Shown: positions 1-6,171 of the stretch, piece after piece
How positions within the stretch are numbered: the stretch's first letter is position 1
Layout of the letters: each line of letters begins with the position of its first letter
Assembly (NCBI GenBank): GCA_018398765.1
Contig: JAHBMJ010004910.1
Location: 1 to 10,000 of the forward strand
Direction of reading: 5' to 3'
DNA from: Chromera velia
Lineage: Eukaryota; Sar; Chromeraceae
DNA: 10,000 nucleotides
Notes under the pieces: model-generated
Seen by the model: the letters and a program-made list of their open reading frames with translations, nothing else
What the model was told of the DNA's origin: nothing
Databases searched by the model: none
Program-made: the position numbers and the translations under genes

Positions 1-74
1 GGGGGGAAGCGAAACCTCCAAAAGTCCCCCGCTTTCTGCCTCTCTCAAAAGCTTTACCCCGCTTTGTGGATATT

Positions 75-100
75 TCTCCAGGGGTTCCCCTGGGATCTCC
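75..100. repeat. Left remnant of 21-bp minisatellite
   Basis: One 21-bp unit (75-95) and the first bases of a second (96-100, TCTCC) match the four units at 686-769. The core is TCTCC, a G run, TTCCCCT, then GGG. Separation from the right-hand array by about 585 bp suggests one array split by the insertion between them. Confidence 0.55.
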
Positions 101-111
101 GGCTAGGAGGC

Positions 112-675
112 GGCACTCTTAGGCTCATATAGGATTACAAGTGCAAAAATGACATAAAAAATGAACTAAAAAACATTTGGACGAGCTTTTCACATAAGCT
201 GGAGGTCCGGCATGTTGAGTTACTTCGAAATCAATCACTTTTACTGTATAGCTTATGTGGTTACATGAGGTTACACCTCTTATTATATATGTCCCCTTAT
301 AAGGTTACAGGTTACAAGGTTACAGACGGTCTTGAGGTCCGTAACCGACCAAAAAGTCAACTTTCAAAAACTCTTCAAATCATTTCAAAAACACTTTAAA
401 ATGCATGTAGACGAAGGTTACATCACTTTTGAAGAGGGTTATTTTAGGTTACAGGTTATAAGGTTATAAGGGGTTTGGCTACAAAGTGAAAGGGACACAT
501 CGTTTTTCATCAGTTTCTCATGTAACCTCAATCAACAGAAGATGTTTTCAATATTTTTAGATGTAACCTGATGAGATTGATCAATTGAGACCACTTTTGA
601 AGTAAGGGTAACATTACAGGGGGGCATACCCTTATGTATAGGGGGTGTTGAAACCTGTAACCCAATATAAGTGCC
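112..675. mobile_element. Putative non-coding insertion rich in GGTTACA / TGTAACC repeats
   Basis: The ends form an imperfect inverted repeat: GGCACT at 112-117 followed by ATATAGGATTACAAGT, against a right end that reads GGCACTTATATTGGGTTACA on the minus strand (ending at 675). GGTTACA occurs in plus orientation in the left part (around 259, 271, 303-325, 414, 445) and as TGTAACC in the right part (around 521, 562, 655), as in elements with inverted subterminal repeats. One exact pair is GGTTACATGAG (259-269) and CTCATGTAACC (518-528). No transposase is encoded. Minisatellite units lie on both sides, which supports an insertion. The terminal repeats are weak and no target duplication was identified, so the class (MITE-like) is inference. 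Confidence 0.4.
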
Positions 676-685
676 AGGCCCTAGA

Positions 686-769
686 TCTCCGGGGGTTCTC
701 CTAGGGTCTCTGGGGGTTCCCCTAGGGTCTCCGGGGGTTCCCTTGGGGTCTCCGGGGGTTCCCTTAGGG
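686..769. repeat. Minisatellite, four 21-bp units
   Basis: Four units in tandem at 686-706, 707-727, 728-748 and 749-769, each TCTCC/T + GGGGG + TTC/CTCC/CTT + AGGG with one to three differences. The length is a multiple of three, so one plus frame reads a seven-residue GVPLGSP repeat, but nothing shows it is translated. Confidence 0.8.
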
Positions 770-798
770 TCAAGGTTGGACAAGGTCTCGCCTCCCGG

Positions 799-810
799 CT
801 GCCTGCCTGC
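799..810. repeat. Short CTGC tract
   Basis: Three CTGC/CTGC units followed by related CCTGCTGCTGCCTGCTC sequence; a small microsatellite. Confidence 0.5.
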
Positions 811-1290
811 CCTCCCTGCTGCTGCCTGCTCAACAACCATCGAGTTCATGAATTTTATTCAGAAAAACTCGGAGGATGCACAAATCAAAGAGGTTTAACT
901 GATGTTTATGAATTGGAAACTTGACAAGGAGAAGGAGGCTTTCCAAGCTTCCATTCAGTCTTCTAAATCTTCAAGAGTCGCTGCTGGGGCCACTCCAGGG
1001 CCATCCAGCGCCCTGCGAGAAAGTTGTAAGTCTCTGTATGCAGCTCTCCAAGAAGCCAAAACACTGCAGTCTGTCATCATTAGACGACCGGCAACGGCAC
1101 TCCATGTATTCAGTCAGCTGCACAGATCGAGTGGTGATCAGACAGCTTGATATCAACCTAGCTGTATAAAGTGACAATAGAACGTTGTATGCTTCAGATG
1201 CCCTAGCTTTAATTGATCGATGCAATCATACATGCATACATTAATCTATACGATGAGTATCTCGTGCTGCAGCATGTGCCCCTGCCTGCA

Positions 1291-1334
1291 TGTATCCCAT
1301 GGCTGGCCGCCCTGTATCCCGTGGCCGGCCGTGG
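1291..1334. repeat. Two tandem 22-bp units (TGTATCCC.TGGC.GGCCG)
   Basis: 1291-1312 and 1313-1334 are adjacent copies of TGTATCCC(A/G)TGGC(T/C)GGCCG followed by two or three variable bases. Each unit holds a GGCC-type palindrome. Confidence 0.6.
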
Positions 1335-1355
1335 CATATGCCTGCGGAGACGCCT

Positions 1356-1376
1356 ACCCTGTGTCAGACACAGGGT
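1356..1376. repeat. Perfect 9-bp hairpin with 3-nt loop
   Basis: ACCCTGTGT, loop CAG, ACACAGGGT. It starts a cluster in which ACCCTGTGTCA recurs at 1424-1434, GTCAGACACA recurs at 1453-1462, and CCCCTGTG (1379-1386) pairs with CACAGGGG (1442-1449). No run of T follows, so it is not a bacterial-type terminator. Confidence 0.6.
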
Positions 1377-1518
1377 TGCCCCTGTGTTGGGCCCATCCTG
1401 ACCTATAGTTAACATGGGTTACAACCCTGTGTCAACAAGTGCACAGGGGTGCGTCAGACACATCCCGGGCGTGTATACTTGTATGCGTGGTGCAGCCCAG
1501 CATGAATATAGTGACGGG

Positions 1519-1554
1519 TTCCCTTCTATCCGCTACCGCTCATGAAGAAGGGAA
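1519..1554. repeat. 9-bp inverted repeat, 18-nt loop
   Basis: TTCCCTTCT at 1519-1527 pairs with AGAAGGGAA at 1546-1554. This could be a transcript hairpin or chance; no neighbouring gene gives it a role. Confidence 0.4.
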
Positions 1555-1869
1555 TAGCCGTAAAGTGGCACCAACAAAGTTAAGTTAATCCGCACCAAGT
1601 TGAAGCTTCACGGCCTGTACGTAAAGCGAGCGCAGGTGACGCAAAAATGTATGCACATGTATATACAGCACGCACGTCGGATCGATAGAGCATGCACAAA
1701 TACAATCATGCAGAAAGTACTACATCAAACTGGCCTATCTAGAGGCCAAGCAGCAAGACCATACATTAACACTCCTTCTGTCGATGAGGCCACGAGATCG
1801 AGATTACATATAGGTGAAGCTATAGCCTAGCACTGAGTCGCTCTGATGCTCATCCACTAGCTCTTGCTT
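1555..1869. other. Unassigned non-coding stretch
   Basis: No convincing coding frame or RNA gene is visible. It holds short palindromes such as GGCCTATCTAGAGGCC near 1732 and several CATGCA / TGTACGTA-like words. It lies just beyond the 3' end of the first LINE-like relic. Confidence 0.4.
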
Positions 1870-2000
1870 CATGCCCCGCGGCCTGCCTAAGGTTTCCCCC
1901 AGACCGTCAATAACCAAAATTCTTTGTTCACTTTGCATGCTTTAGGTTAGTAGCTAATTGCTAGAGCTAAATCTAAAGATTGATCCAATTGCAGACGACG

Positions 2001-2616
2001 CTAGGCCACCTCTGCTTCTGTGCACGCTTTTTCAATTTTCTCTTTCACCTTCCTTCTTCCCTGTCCTCTAATTCTTCTTGCTTCTTCCATTTGATTGAGT
2101 ATTATTTTGTATTCATTTCTTCTTCCTTCCCCCCCTCCTTTCTTCTTCGCAATGGCTTCATGCCTCTGCACTAACACCGTCTCATCTAATGGGCTGCCTG
2201 CCCCATACCTTCCCAGACTTTCCTCAAACACTCGTCTTCTGAATGCCGCCTTCCCCAAAAACTCATCCATCGCTGCGTATCCTTTGTTCAGCAAGAATGC
2301 AAAGAGAGTGTGTATGTCCTGAATGTTTTCTTCCTGTCTACTGTTTTTCCTTTCCCTGCATGCCTCTTTTGCCCTGTCTTCTCTCTTTTCATTCCAGCTC
2401 TCCTTCACGTTTCTGAACATTTCGGCTCTTTCTTTATCAAAGATGGGACACTAGGATGGGACACTCTGTCACAACATACACTTCGTCTTCTAACACTTCT
2501 ACCTCCATACATCCTCTGCAGAACTGACACACTCTCTCTTCCAACGGCATTCTTTGTTCTCCCCTTTCCAGAATTTTTCCTCGTATTGCAGCAAACGTCC
2601 TGTCTCCCACTCGCTC
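2001..2616 (-). pseudogene. C-terminal region of a LINE-like reverse transcriptase protein, frameshifted
   Basis: The upstream part reads MPLEERVCQFCRGC, then LEDEVYVVTECP. This is the R-x-C-x2-C ... EDE-x-(H/Y) ... C-P pattern that follows the reverse transcriptase domain in many non-LTR elements. Codons: first Cys 2527-2529, second 2518-2520, EDE 2482-2490, last Cys 2461-2463; Tyr replaces the usual His. The frame then breaks and resumes as FDKERAEMFRNV (from 2441), which fits the normal continuation of the motif. Further on, LFAFLLNKGYAAMDEFLG and KAAFRRRVF match the helical segment that normally closes such proteins. A basic, Lys/Glu-rich tail ends at TAG 2001-2003. The ATG at 2418-2420 opens the longest free frame but is internal to the homology, so it is unlikely to be the true start. 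A TGA at 2617-2619 ends the readable part upstream. No catalytic domain is present, so the relic is inactive. Confidence 0.6.
2442..2464. repeat. 13-bp tandem duplication that breaks the LINE frame
   Basis: On the plus strand GATGGGACACTAG (2442-2454) is followed at once by GATGGGACAC (2455-2464). Thirteen is not a multiple of three, and leaving out one unit puts the cysteine motif and the downstream tail in one frame. A mutation after insertion is the simplest reading. Confidence 0.75.
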
Positions 2617-2640
2617 TCACTCAGCTTGCTGCCCTCCTCT

Positions 2641-3248
2641 TATGTTCACTTCTAGGCGCTACTCTTCTGTAACAAAAAAGAACCCGCCCTAGTCTCTTTT
2701 TTTACATTCTTAGTTCCGTCTAGGCCGTCTGTTTTTCTTCTACCATATCTTCAAACAGAGAGAGATGCAATCTGTTTCCATTTATCTATCTGCGGTCAAT
2801 TTCTTCCATATGTACTCTCCCCATTCTCTCTGTCTCTCTCTGGTCTCTCTGTTTCATTCCTCTATCTATCTTCCATTTGAACATCACCCTCTTTCTCTGC
2901 TTTATCTCTTCTCCCTTTCTGCTTATTATTCATCTTTCCATCCTGTCTATTTTTTTGTTCACCACTTATGTAGGACTGAGATCTAATCAGAGACTGCTAA
3001 ATATCTATCAGTGGCGGCTTTCTAGAGCCATAAGAAGAATAGGTATTCTTCAGACACAGGGATTTCTGAGAGTACACACATGCAGCTAGACTCTGTTAGT
3101 TAGTCTGCCTTGCTGTTGATATCTACACTGCTATGCCAATGATGTCATCAATCGATCGAACGATCAGGCACAGAGATGGAACTATCGTATATCAGTCACG
3201 CACATCAATTGTATTGATGCACGCACGGTCTCAATACACACGGCACCG
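2641..3248. other. Pyrimidine-rich non-coding stretch
   Basis: The plus strand is strongly C/T-rich up to about 2960, with CTCTCT, TCTATC and poly-T tracts. On the minus strand it is therefore purine-rich, like the adjoining LINE relic, and may be its decayed upstream part. In the continuing LINE frame I count several TAA/TAG codons and no recognisable motif. From about 2980 the composition becomes mixed, with CATCAATCGATCGAACGATC-type palindromic words near 3150. Confidence 0.35.
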
Positions 3249-3322
3249 GCAGGCCCGCGCGGACACACAACAGACACAGGGCCGCCCGCTGGTGGGCCGA
3301 GAGGGCATACGTAAGTCCTACA
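3249..3322. repeat. 74-bp GC-rich repeat, copy A
   Basis: Matches 3463-3536 without gaps at a fixed offset of 214 bp, at roughly three-quarters identity by eye. Shared landmarks are GCAGGCCCG, the GGCC(G/A)CCCG(C/T)T hairpin half followed by GTGGGCCGA, AGGGC(A/G)TA and GAAGTCC/TAAGTCC. The offset is not a multiple of three, so a common reading frame does not explain the conservation. Confidence 0.65.
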
Positions 3323-3462
3323 CATGCCCACGCCTGCTTATGGATGTGCAGCTCCATGCTCCTTCACACACTCCTGACAGCCGGAAGCAAAAATTACAGT
3401 CCTCTGCGAGCGGTGCCATGGGAATAATCTGTATGGGCGCCAGAGGATTCAAACACTGCAAC

Positions 3463-3536
3463 GCAGGCCCGTGTGGATATACAATAGACATAAGGCCACC
3501 CGTTAGTGGGCCGACAGGGCGTATGGAAGTCCCACA
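3463..3536. repeat. 74-bp GC-rich repeat, copy B
   Basis: Second copy of the repeat at 3249-3322. The core GGCCACCCGTTAGTGGGCC can form an imperfect hairpin, as can its counterpart in copy A. It ends about 20 bp before the foldback element at 3558. Confidence 0.65.
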
Positions 3537-3557
3537 ACTTATGTTCCAATCTCTTCT

Positions 3558-4020
3558 GCATGCCGAGGGCAAGTAGGGTGCTTTTTGCCCCCCCTTCTAC
3601 ATACTAGGAGACCGGCGCTTTTCCGCAAAAAACTCATTTTCATAATTGGTAAGGAGTTAGAAGCTGAAACTTTATGTAAGAAGACGTTGTAATAATAGAA
3701 TTAAAAAGAACTATAGAACAGATTTTTTAATTATATCATTTCTAGAAATATAGGCTGCCATACAAATTTTATAAGTTTTATACCGTTTTTCTTATTGTTG
3801 AAAACCGTTAAAAAATGGCAAAAACTCACAAAATTTATATGATAGCCTATGTTTCTAGAAATGAAATAAAAAATCTGTTTCATAGTTCTTTTTCTATCAT
3901 TTCAATGTCTTCTTACACAAAGTTTTAGCTTCTAACTCCTTATCAATTATGAGAACGAGTTTTTTGTGGAAATGCGCCGCTTTAGGGGGGCAAAAAGCAC
4001 CCCACTCGCCCCCGGCATGC
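3558..4020. mobile_element. Foldback-type element: two ~215-235 bp inverted arms
   Basis: The left arm (3558 to about 3791) is the reverse complement, with scattered differences, of the right arm (about 3807 to 4020), leaving a loop of about 15 nt. Landmarks run in mirror order: GCATGCCG / CGGCATGC at the tips; GGTGCTTTTTGCCCCCC / GGGGGGCAAAAAGCACC; GGAGTTAGAAGCT / AGCTTCTAACTCC; ACAGATTTTTTA / AAAAAATCTGT; ATTTCTAGAAA / TTTCTAGAAAT. The left arm carries an extra dozen or so bases near 3597. No protein is encoded and no clear target duplication is visible. The structure suits a foldback or large MITE moved in trans. A decayed head-to-head pair of one element is an alternative. Confidence 0.75.
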
Positions 4021-4243
4021 GTCTTTTCACCCCGCCAGCTTCTCTCATGAAAAGGGATGAAGCCCTCTGTCTGTATACAGCATCTGTGCACATCTCTTCA
4101 GATGGAGAAAGAAATTGAATGGATGGAGTTCTGTCCTCCTGCCCCCTTTGTATATATAAAAGTGAAAATTAAGTGATTAATTAATTAATTAATTGATAGG
4201 TTCCGCACTATAGCTAGGCCTTCCTGCTATATCAATCAGATTT
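4021..4243. other. Unassigned non-coding stretch with ATTA tract
   Basis: No supported gene. It contains TATATATA near 4150, the ATTA microsatellite listed separately, and GAAATTGAATGGATGGAG-type simple sequence. Confidence 0.35.
4176..4194. repeat. (ATTA)n microsatellite
   Basis: Nineteen bases of perfect ATTA/TTAA repeat. Confidence 0.85.
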
Positions 4244-4285
4244 ATTGGTGCCACCCTTGAGCACTGTCATCGTTTTGTCTTGTAG
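4244..4285 (-). repeat. Copy of LINE-like 3'-end motif
   Basis: On the plus strand TTGGTGCCACCCTTGAGCACTG followed by TC-GTTTTGTCTTGTAG. It matches 4403-4441, which lies within the tail of LINE copy 2. It may be the extreme 3' end of another, very short truncated insertion, or a local duplication of that tail. Confidence 0.5.
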
Positions 4286-4307
4286 GGTAATCAATGCAAA
4301 ACATATA

Positions 4308-4347
4308 TGATTTCCAATTGGAAAATTGGATTCCCAATTGGAAATCA
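4308..4347. repeat. Perfect 14-bp inverted repeat around CCAATTGG
   Basis: TGATTTCCAATTGG (4308-4321) and CCAATTGGAAATCA (4334-4347), with a 12-nt spacer itself containing AATTGG. Each arm holds the palindrome CCAATTGG. Related wording recurs at about 5140-5195 (TTCCAATTGGGCATTCCAATTA). Confidence 0.7.
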
Positions 4348-4376
4348 CAATTTTCAATTACATTTTTTTTATGTTT

Positions 4377-4404
4377 AATAAGTGATAAGTAATAAGTGAT
4401 TTAG
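4377..4404. repeat. Two 14-bp AATAAGTGAT units
   Basis: AATAAGTGATAAGT (4377-4390) followed by AATAAGTGATTTAG (4391-4404). On the minus strand this is an ACTTATT-type 3'-terminal repeat of LINE copy 2, followed by the A8 run. Confidence 0.6.
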
Positions 4405-4441
4405 TGGTACCCTAGAACACTGTTGCCGTTTTGTTTTATAG
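4403..4441 (-). repeat. LINE-like 3'-end motif in copy 2
   Basis: AGTGGTACCCTAGAACACTG followed by TTGCCGTTTTGTTTTATAG on the plus strand, matching 4244-4285 with a few differences and small gaps. A weaker, split resemblance lies inside the element at 6172-6571 (GTGGCACCCTAG near 6245, CCCTGTCGTTTTGCTTTA near 6307). Confidence 0.5.
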
Positions 4442-4620
4442 AGGTCGCCCCCGCAAAGAGCAGGGGTGTATGCCTTACTCCTGAGGCTCAGACCATACCC
4501 CATAGCCCGCCTGGTAAAACTTTCCCAGGCTGCGATCAACTAACAACTGTTCTGAACCTTGCATATTTTGGGCGGCCGCTGACTGAGAGGGAACCATTCC
4601 AAAGATAATACCAATGATAC

Positions 4621-4960
4621 CAGATGATAGGGTATTGTGACTTTGTATATGCGCACTTCCTGCATTTTTCTCTCTACTTTACTCTCTCCTCCCGCTCTTA
4701 TCTCCCTTCCCTTTTCCATTGCTTCCAGAATCCTCTTGTATTCTTCTTTTCTTCTTTCATCTCCTCCCCTTCTCTTTATGATTACTCTGTGCCTTTATGC
4801 CAGAACAGTCTGATCCAGTGAGTTCCCAGGTGCGTACGTTCCTGGGCTCTCCTTAAAGACTCTTCTGCTTAATGCTGCCTTCCCAAGAAACTCATCTATC
4901 GCAGGATGCCCTTCATTTACCAGAAAAGCAAACATTGTCAGAGCATCTGTTTGAGGGGCT
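4621..4960 (-). pseudogene. C-terminal LINE-like protein fragment with premature TAA
   Basis: About 110 codons homologous to residues near the end of copy 1. The conserved DEFLGKAA and RRVF segment lies at about 4858-4897. One in-frame TAA at 4795-4797 stands where copy 1 has Gln (CAG), and the position of copy 1's terminal TAG appears to be TAT here, so the frame runs on to a TAG at 4540-4542. It lacks the cysteine motif and any start codon of its own, so it is not functional under the standard code. Confidence 0.6.
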
Positions 4961-4995
4961 CTCCTTTCCCTCCCCCCTTTCTCTCTATAGATTTA

Positions 4996-5609
4996 ATGTT
5001 CAATAATGTATAAAACTAATTGGTGTTCAGATTTAAAATCAGATTCTTTGAGTTTTAAAATATTTATGCACAAAAATATAGCTTTGTATACTAAGTTTTT
5101 CATACAGAAAAAAATGTTTCTAAATTGTTCCGATCGAATTAGGAATTTGGGATTCCAAATTTCCAATTGGGCATTCCAATTATCCCCGGGCCAATTACTC
5201 CCAAATGTGATAGGGGTAGTACAATGATGTAATAACATAGTATAAAGCTGATTTGATGGTCAATTTATAATCAAATATATCCTACACTTATGACTTAATT
5301 ACTAATGACTTACTGTTTGATCATGGTGAATTACATTGAATCGCAGTGAATCCAGCCAAACAATTCATCTATCTTTGTTATGAAAAACGGAGGGTGATAC
5401 ACAGTGTTCTCTGCTGCAAGAATGCATATGTTGTAATGTGGTGTGTCGTTATATCTATGCATGCATGGTATGGAGTAATGTGTACGGATGTATGGTACAA
5501 GGCGGACGCCAAACAACCGGTACATAGGTCTAGGGCTTTGACCTCGAACATAATGTAATCCTGTAATCTTGTTACATACTATAGCTTACATAATTATTTG
5601 TGTGATGAA
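4996..5609. other. AT-rich unassigned stretch
   Basis: No recognisable gene. A minus-strand frame of 81 codons (4993-5238) is open and in phase with LINE copy 2, but its residues do not resemble any LINE segment I know, and much of it comes from AT-rich and CCAATT-like sequence. TTCCAATTGGGCATTCCAATT lies near 5161 and an ATGCATGCATGG word near 5457. Confidence 0.35.
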
Positions 5610-6088
5610 TAGTAACCAGGTTTGATTTAATTTGATTTGATTTGATTTGAGGTTATGTTTAACTTCAAATCAAATCTGCTGGTCTGATGGGGCTTGCTCT
5701 GACACCCGTATCAAATCTACATCAAATTCACCTCAAATCTGACTTTTAACCTCAAATCTGTGCTCTGGGGGGCGGAGTTTTAGTTGTTACAAAGGCGTGT
5801 TTAACATAACAAATAAAAACACATCTTAACAAAATAAAGTGATCCACCATTTTTTAAAAGAAATTGCTTCAAAGTTGTTTCAAATCGAATCATTTCTTTA
5901 AAAACAGTCAAAAACGTAAAATTGTGAGTTGTTATTGGTAAAAACTAAGAGAGCGCTCGCATATTAGGAAACCTATGAAGTTTAACCTCAAATCAAACCT
6001 CAAATCCGCCTAGATTTGCAAATCTAAAGCCTTCACCTCAAATCAAATCAAATCAAATTCAAATCTATCAAATCAAACCTGGTTACTA
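5610..6088. mobile_element. MITE-like element with 17-18 bp perfect terminal inverted repeats, TA-flanked
   Basis: The left end AGTAACCAGGTTTGATTT (5611-5628) is the exact reverse complement of AAATCAAACCTGGTTACT (6070-6087). With TA at 5610-5611 and 6087-6088 taken as a duplicated TA target, the terminal repeat begins GTAACC. The subterminal zones are arrays of a TTTGA/TCAAA pentamer, in opposite orientation at the two ends (5621-5652 and 6036-6079), and the motif CCTCAAATC recurs inside (5731, 5750, around 5996). No protein is encoded. TA target duplication is the hallmark of Tc1/mariner-type transposases, so a non-autonomous member of that group is likely, though the family is unknown. Confidence 0.75.
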
Positions 6089-6171
6089 GTGACGGGTACC
6101 TCAATTCATTTATTTATTCATTCACCTATTATAATAGGGTATTGTGTCGCAATTTAAATTATGTTGTACAC
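6089..6171. other. Short spacer between two MITE-like elements
   Basis: Contains an ATTCATTTATTTATTCATTCA simple-sequence tract (about 6105-6125) and an AT-rich remainder. No gene. Confidence 0.5.

Larger units (their letters stand above)
671..1150 (+). pseudogene. Unrecognised coding-like frame interrupted by one TAA
   Basis: One plus frame runs from the minisatellite to a TGA at 1148-1150 with a single interruption, a TAA at 896-898. Before the TAA it contains the GVPLGSP repeats and then a more complex stretch (EFMNFIQKNSEDAQIKEV). After it comes MFMNWKLDKEKEAFQASIQ, a charged, possibly helical segment, then a Ser/Ala/Gly/Pro linker and a short helix-like part. The frame resumes without shift one codon after the TAA. 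A GTAAGT at about 1026 could be a splice donor. I do not recognise the product. It may be a transposon protein relic, an exon, or chance. If only the part after the TAA is real, the start would be ATG at 902. Confidence 0.25.
1870..2640 (-). mobile_element. LINE-like (non-LTR) retrotransposon relic, copy 1, 3' part
   Basis: Read on the minus strand, this holds a post-reverse-transcriptase cysteine motif (about 2582 to 2461), a C-terminal helical and basic tail (to 2001), and a 3' untranslated part (to about 1870). The tail and 3' part align co-linearly with 4494-4960, showing a dispersed family. Within the 3' parts, 1870-1945 matches 4494-4572, including CATGCCCC/CATACCCC at one end and TTGCAT at the other. 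Upstream of about 2640 the same frame collects stop codons and I can no longer follow the element, so the reverse transcriptase core is missing or too decayed to see. The non-LTR class is inferred from the cysteine motif; the precise clade cannot be named. Confidence 0.6.
4354..4995 (-). mobile_element. LINE-like retrotransposon relic, copy 2, 5'-truncated
   Basis: On the minus strand the frame below 4993 reads QTDALTMFAFLVNEG, AIDEFLGKAALSRRVF, NSLDQTVLA, RHRVIIKRRGG and YKRILEAMEKG in order. Each matches the corresponding segment of copy 1 (2001-2330). Differences include many third-position changes, so the family was once coding. The upstream cysteine motif is absent: similarity stops near 4960, giving a 5'-truncated copy, which is usual for LINEs. 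Beyond the coding part the tail matches copy 1 (4494-4572 to 1870-1945), then contains the motif at 4403-4441, a 14-bp tandem AATAAGTGAT repeat (4377-4404) and, on the minus strand, an A8 run at 4363-4370. Repeats plus an A tract are typical of a LINE 3' end. The exact end point is uncertain. Confidence 0.6.

Noticed and set aside
1187-1700. TGCATGC/CATGCA words as possible transcription factor sites
   Set aside because: Such palindromes are scattered across the window, including transposon tips, with no gene nearby to regulate; the lineage is unknown.
2095-2672. Plus-strand open frames of 75 and 120 codons rich in Phe, Leu and Ser
   Set aside because: Antisense shadows of the purine-rich LINE coding strand; the conserved residues are on the minus strand.
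3133-3576. 147-codon plus-strand open frame
   Set aside because: It crosses two copies of a DNA repeat in different phases, runs into the foldback element, has skewed composition and no recognisable domain.
4423-4608. 61-codon plus-strand open frame containing AYFGRPLTERE
   Set aside because: It is antisense to the 3' tail of LINE copy 2, which aligns with copy 1 at the DNA level; the plus frame is not kept in copy 1.
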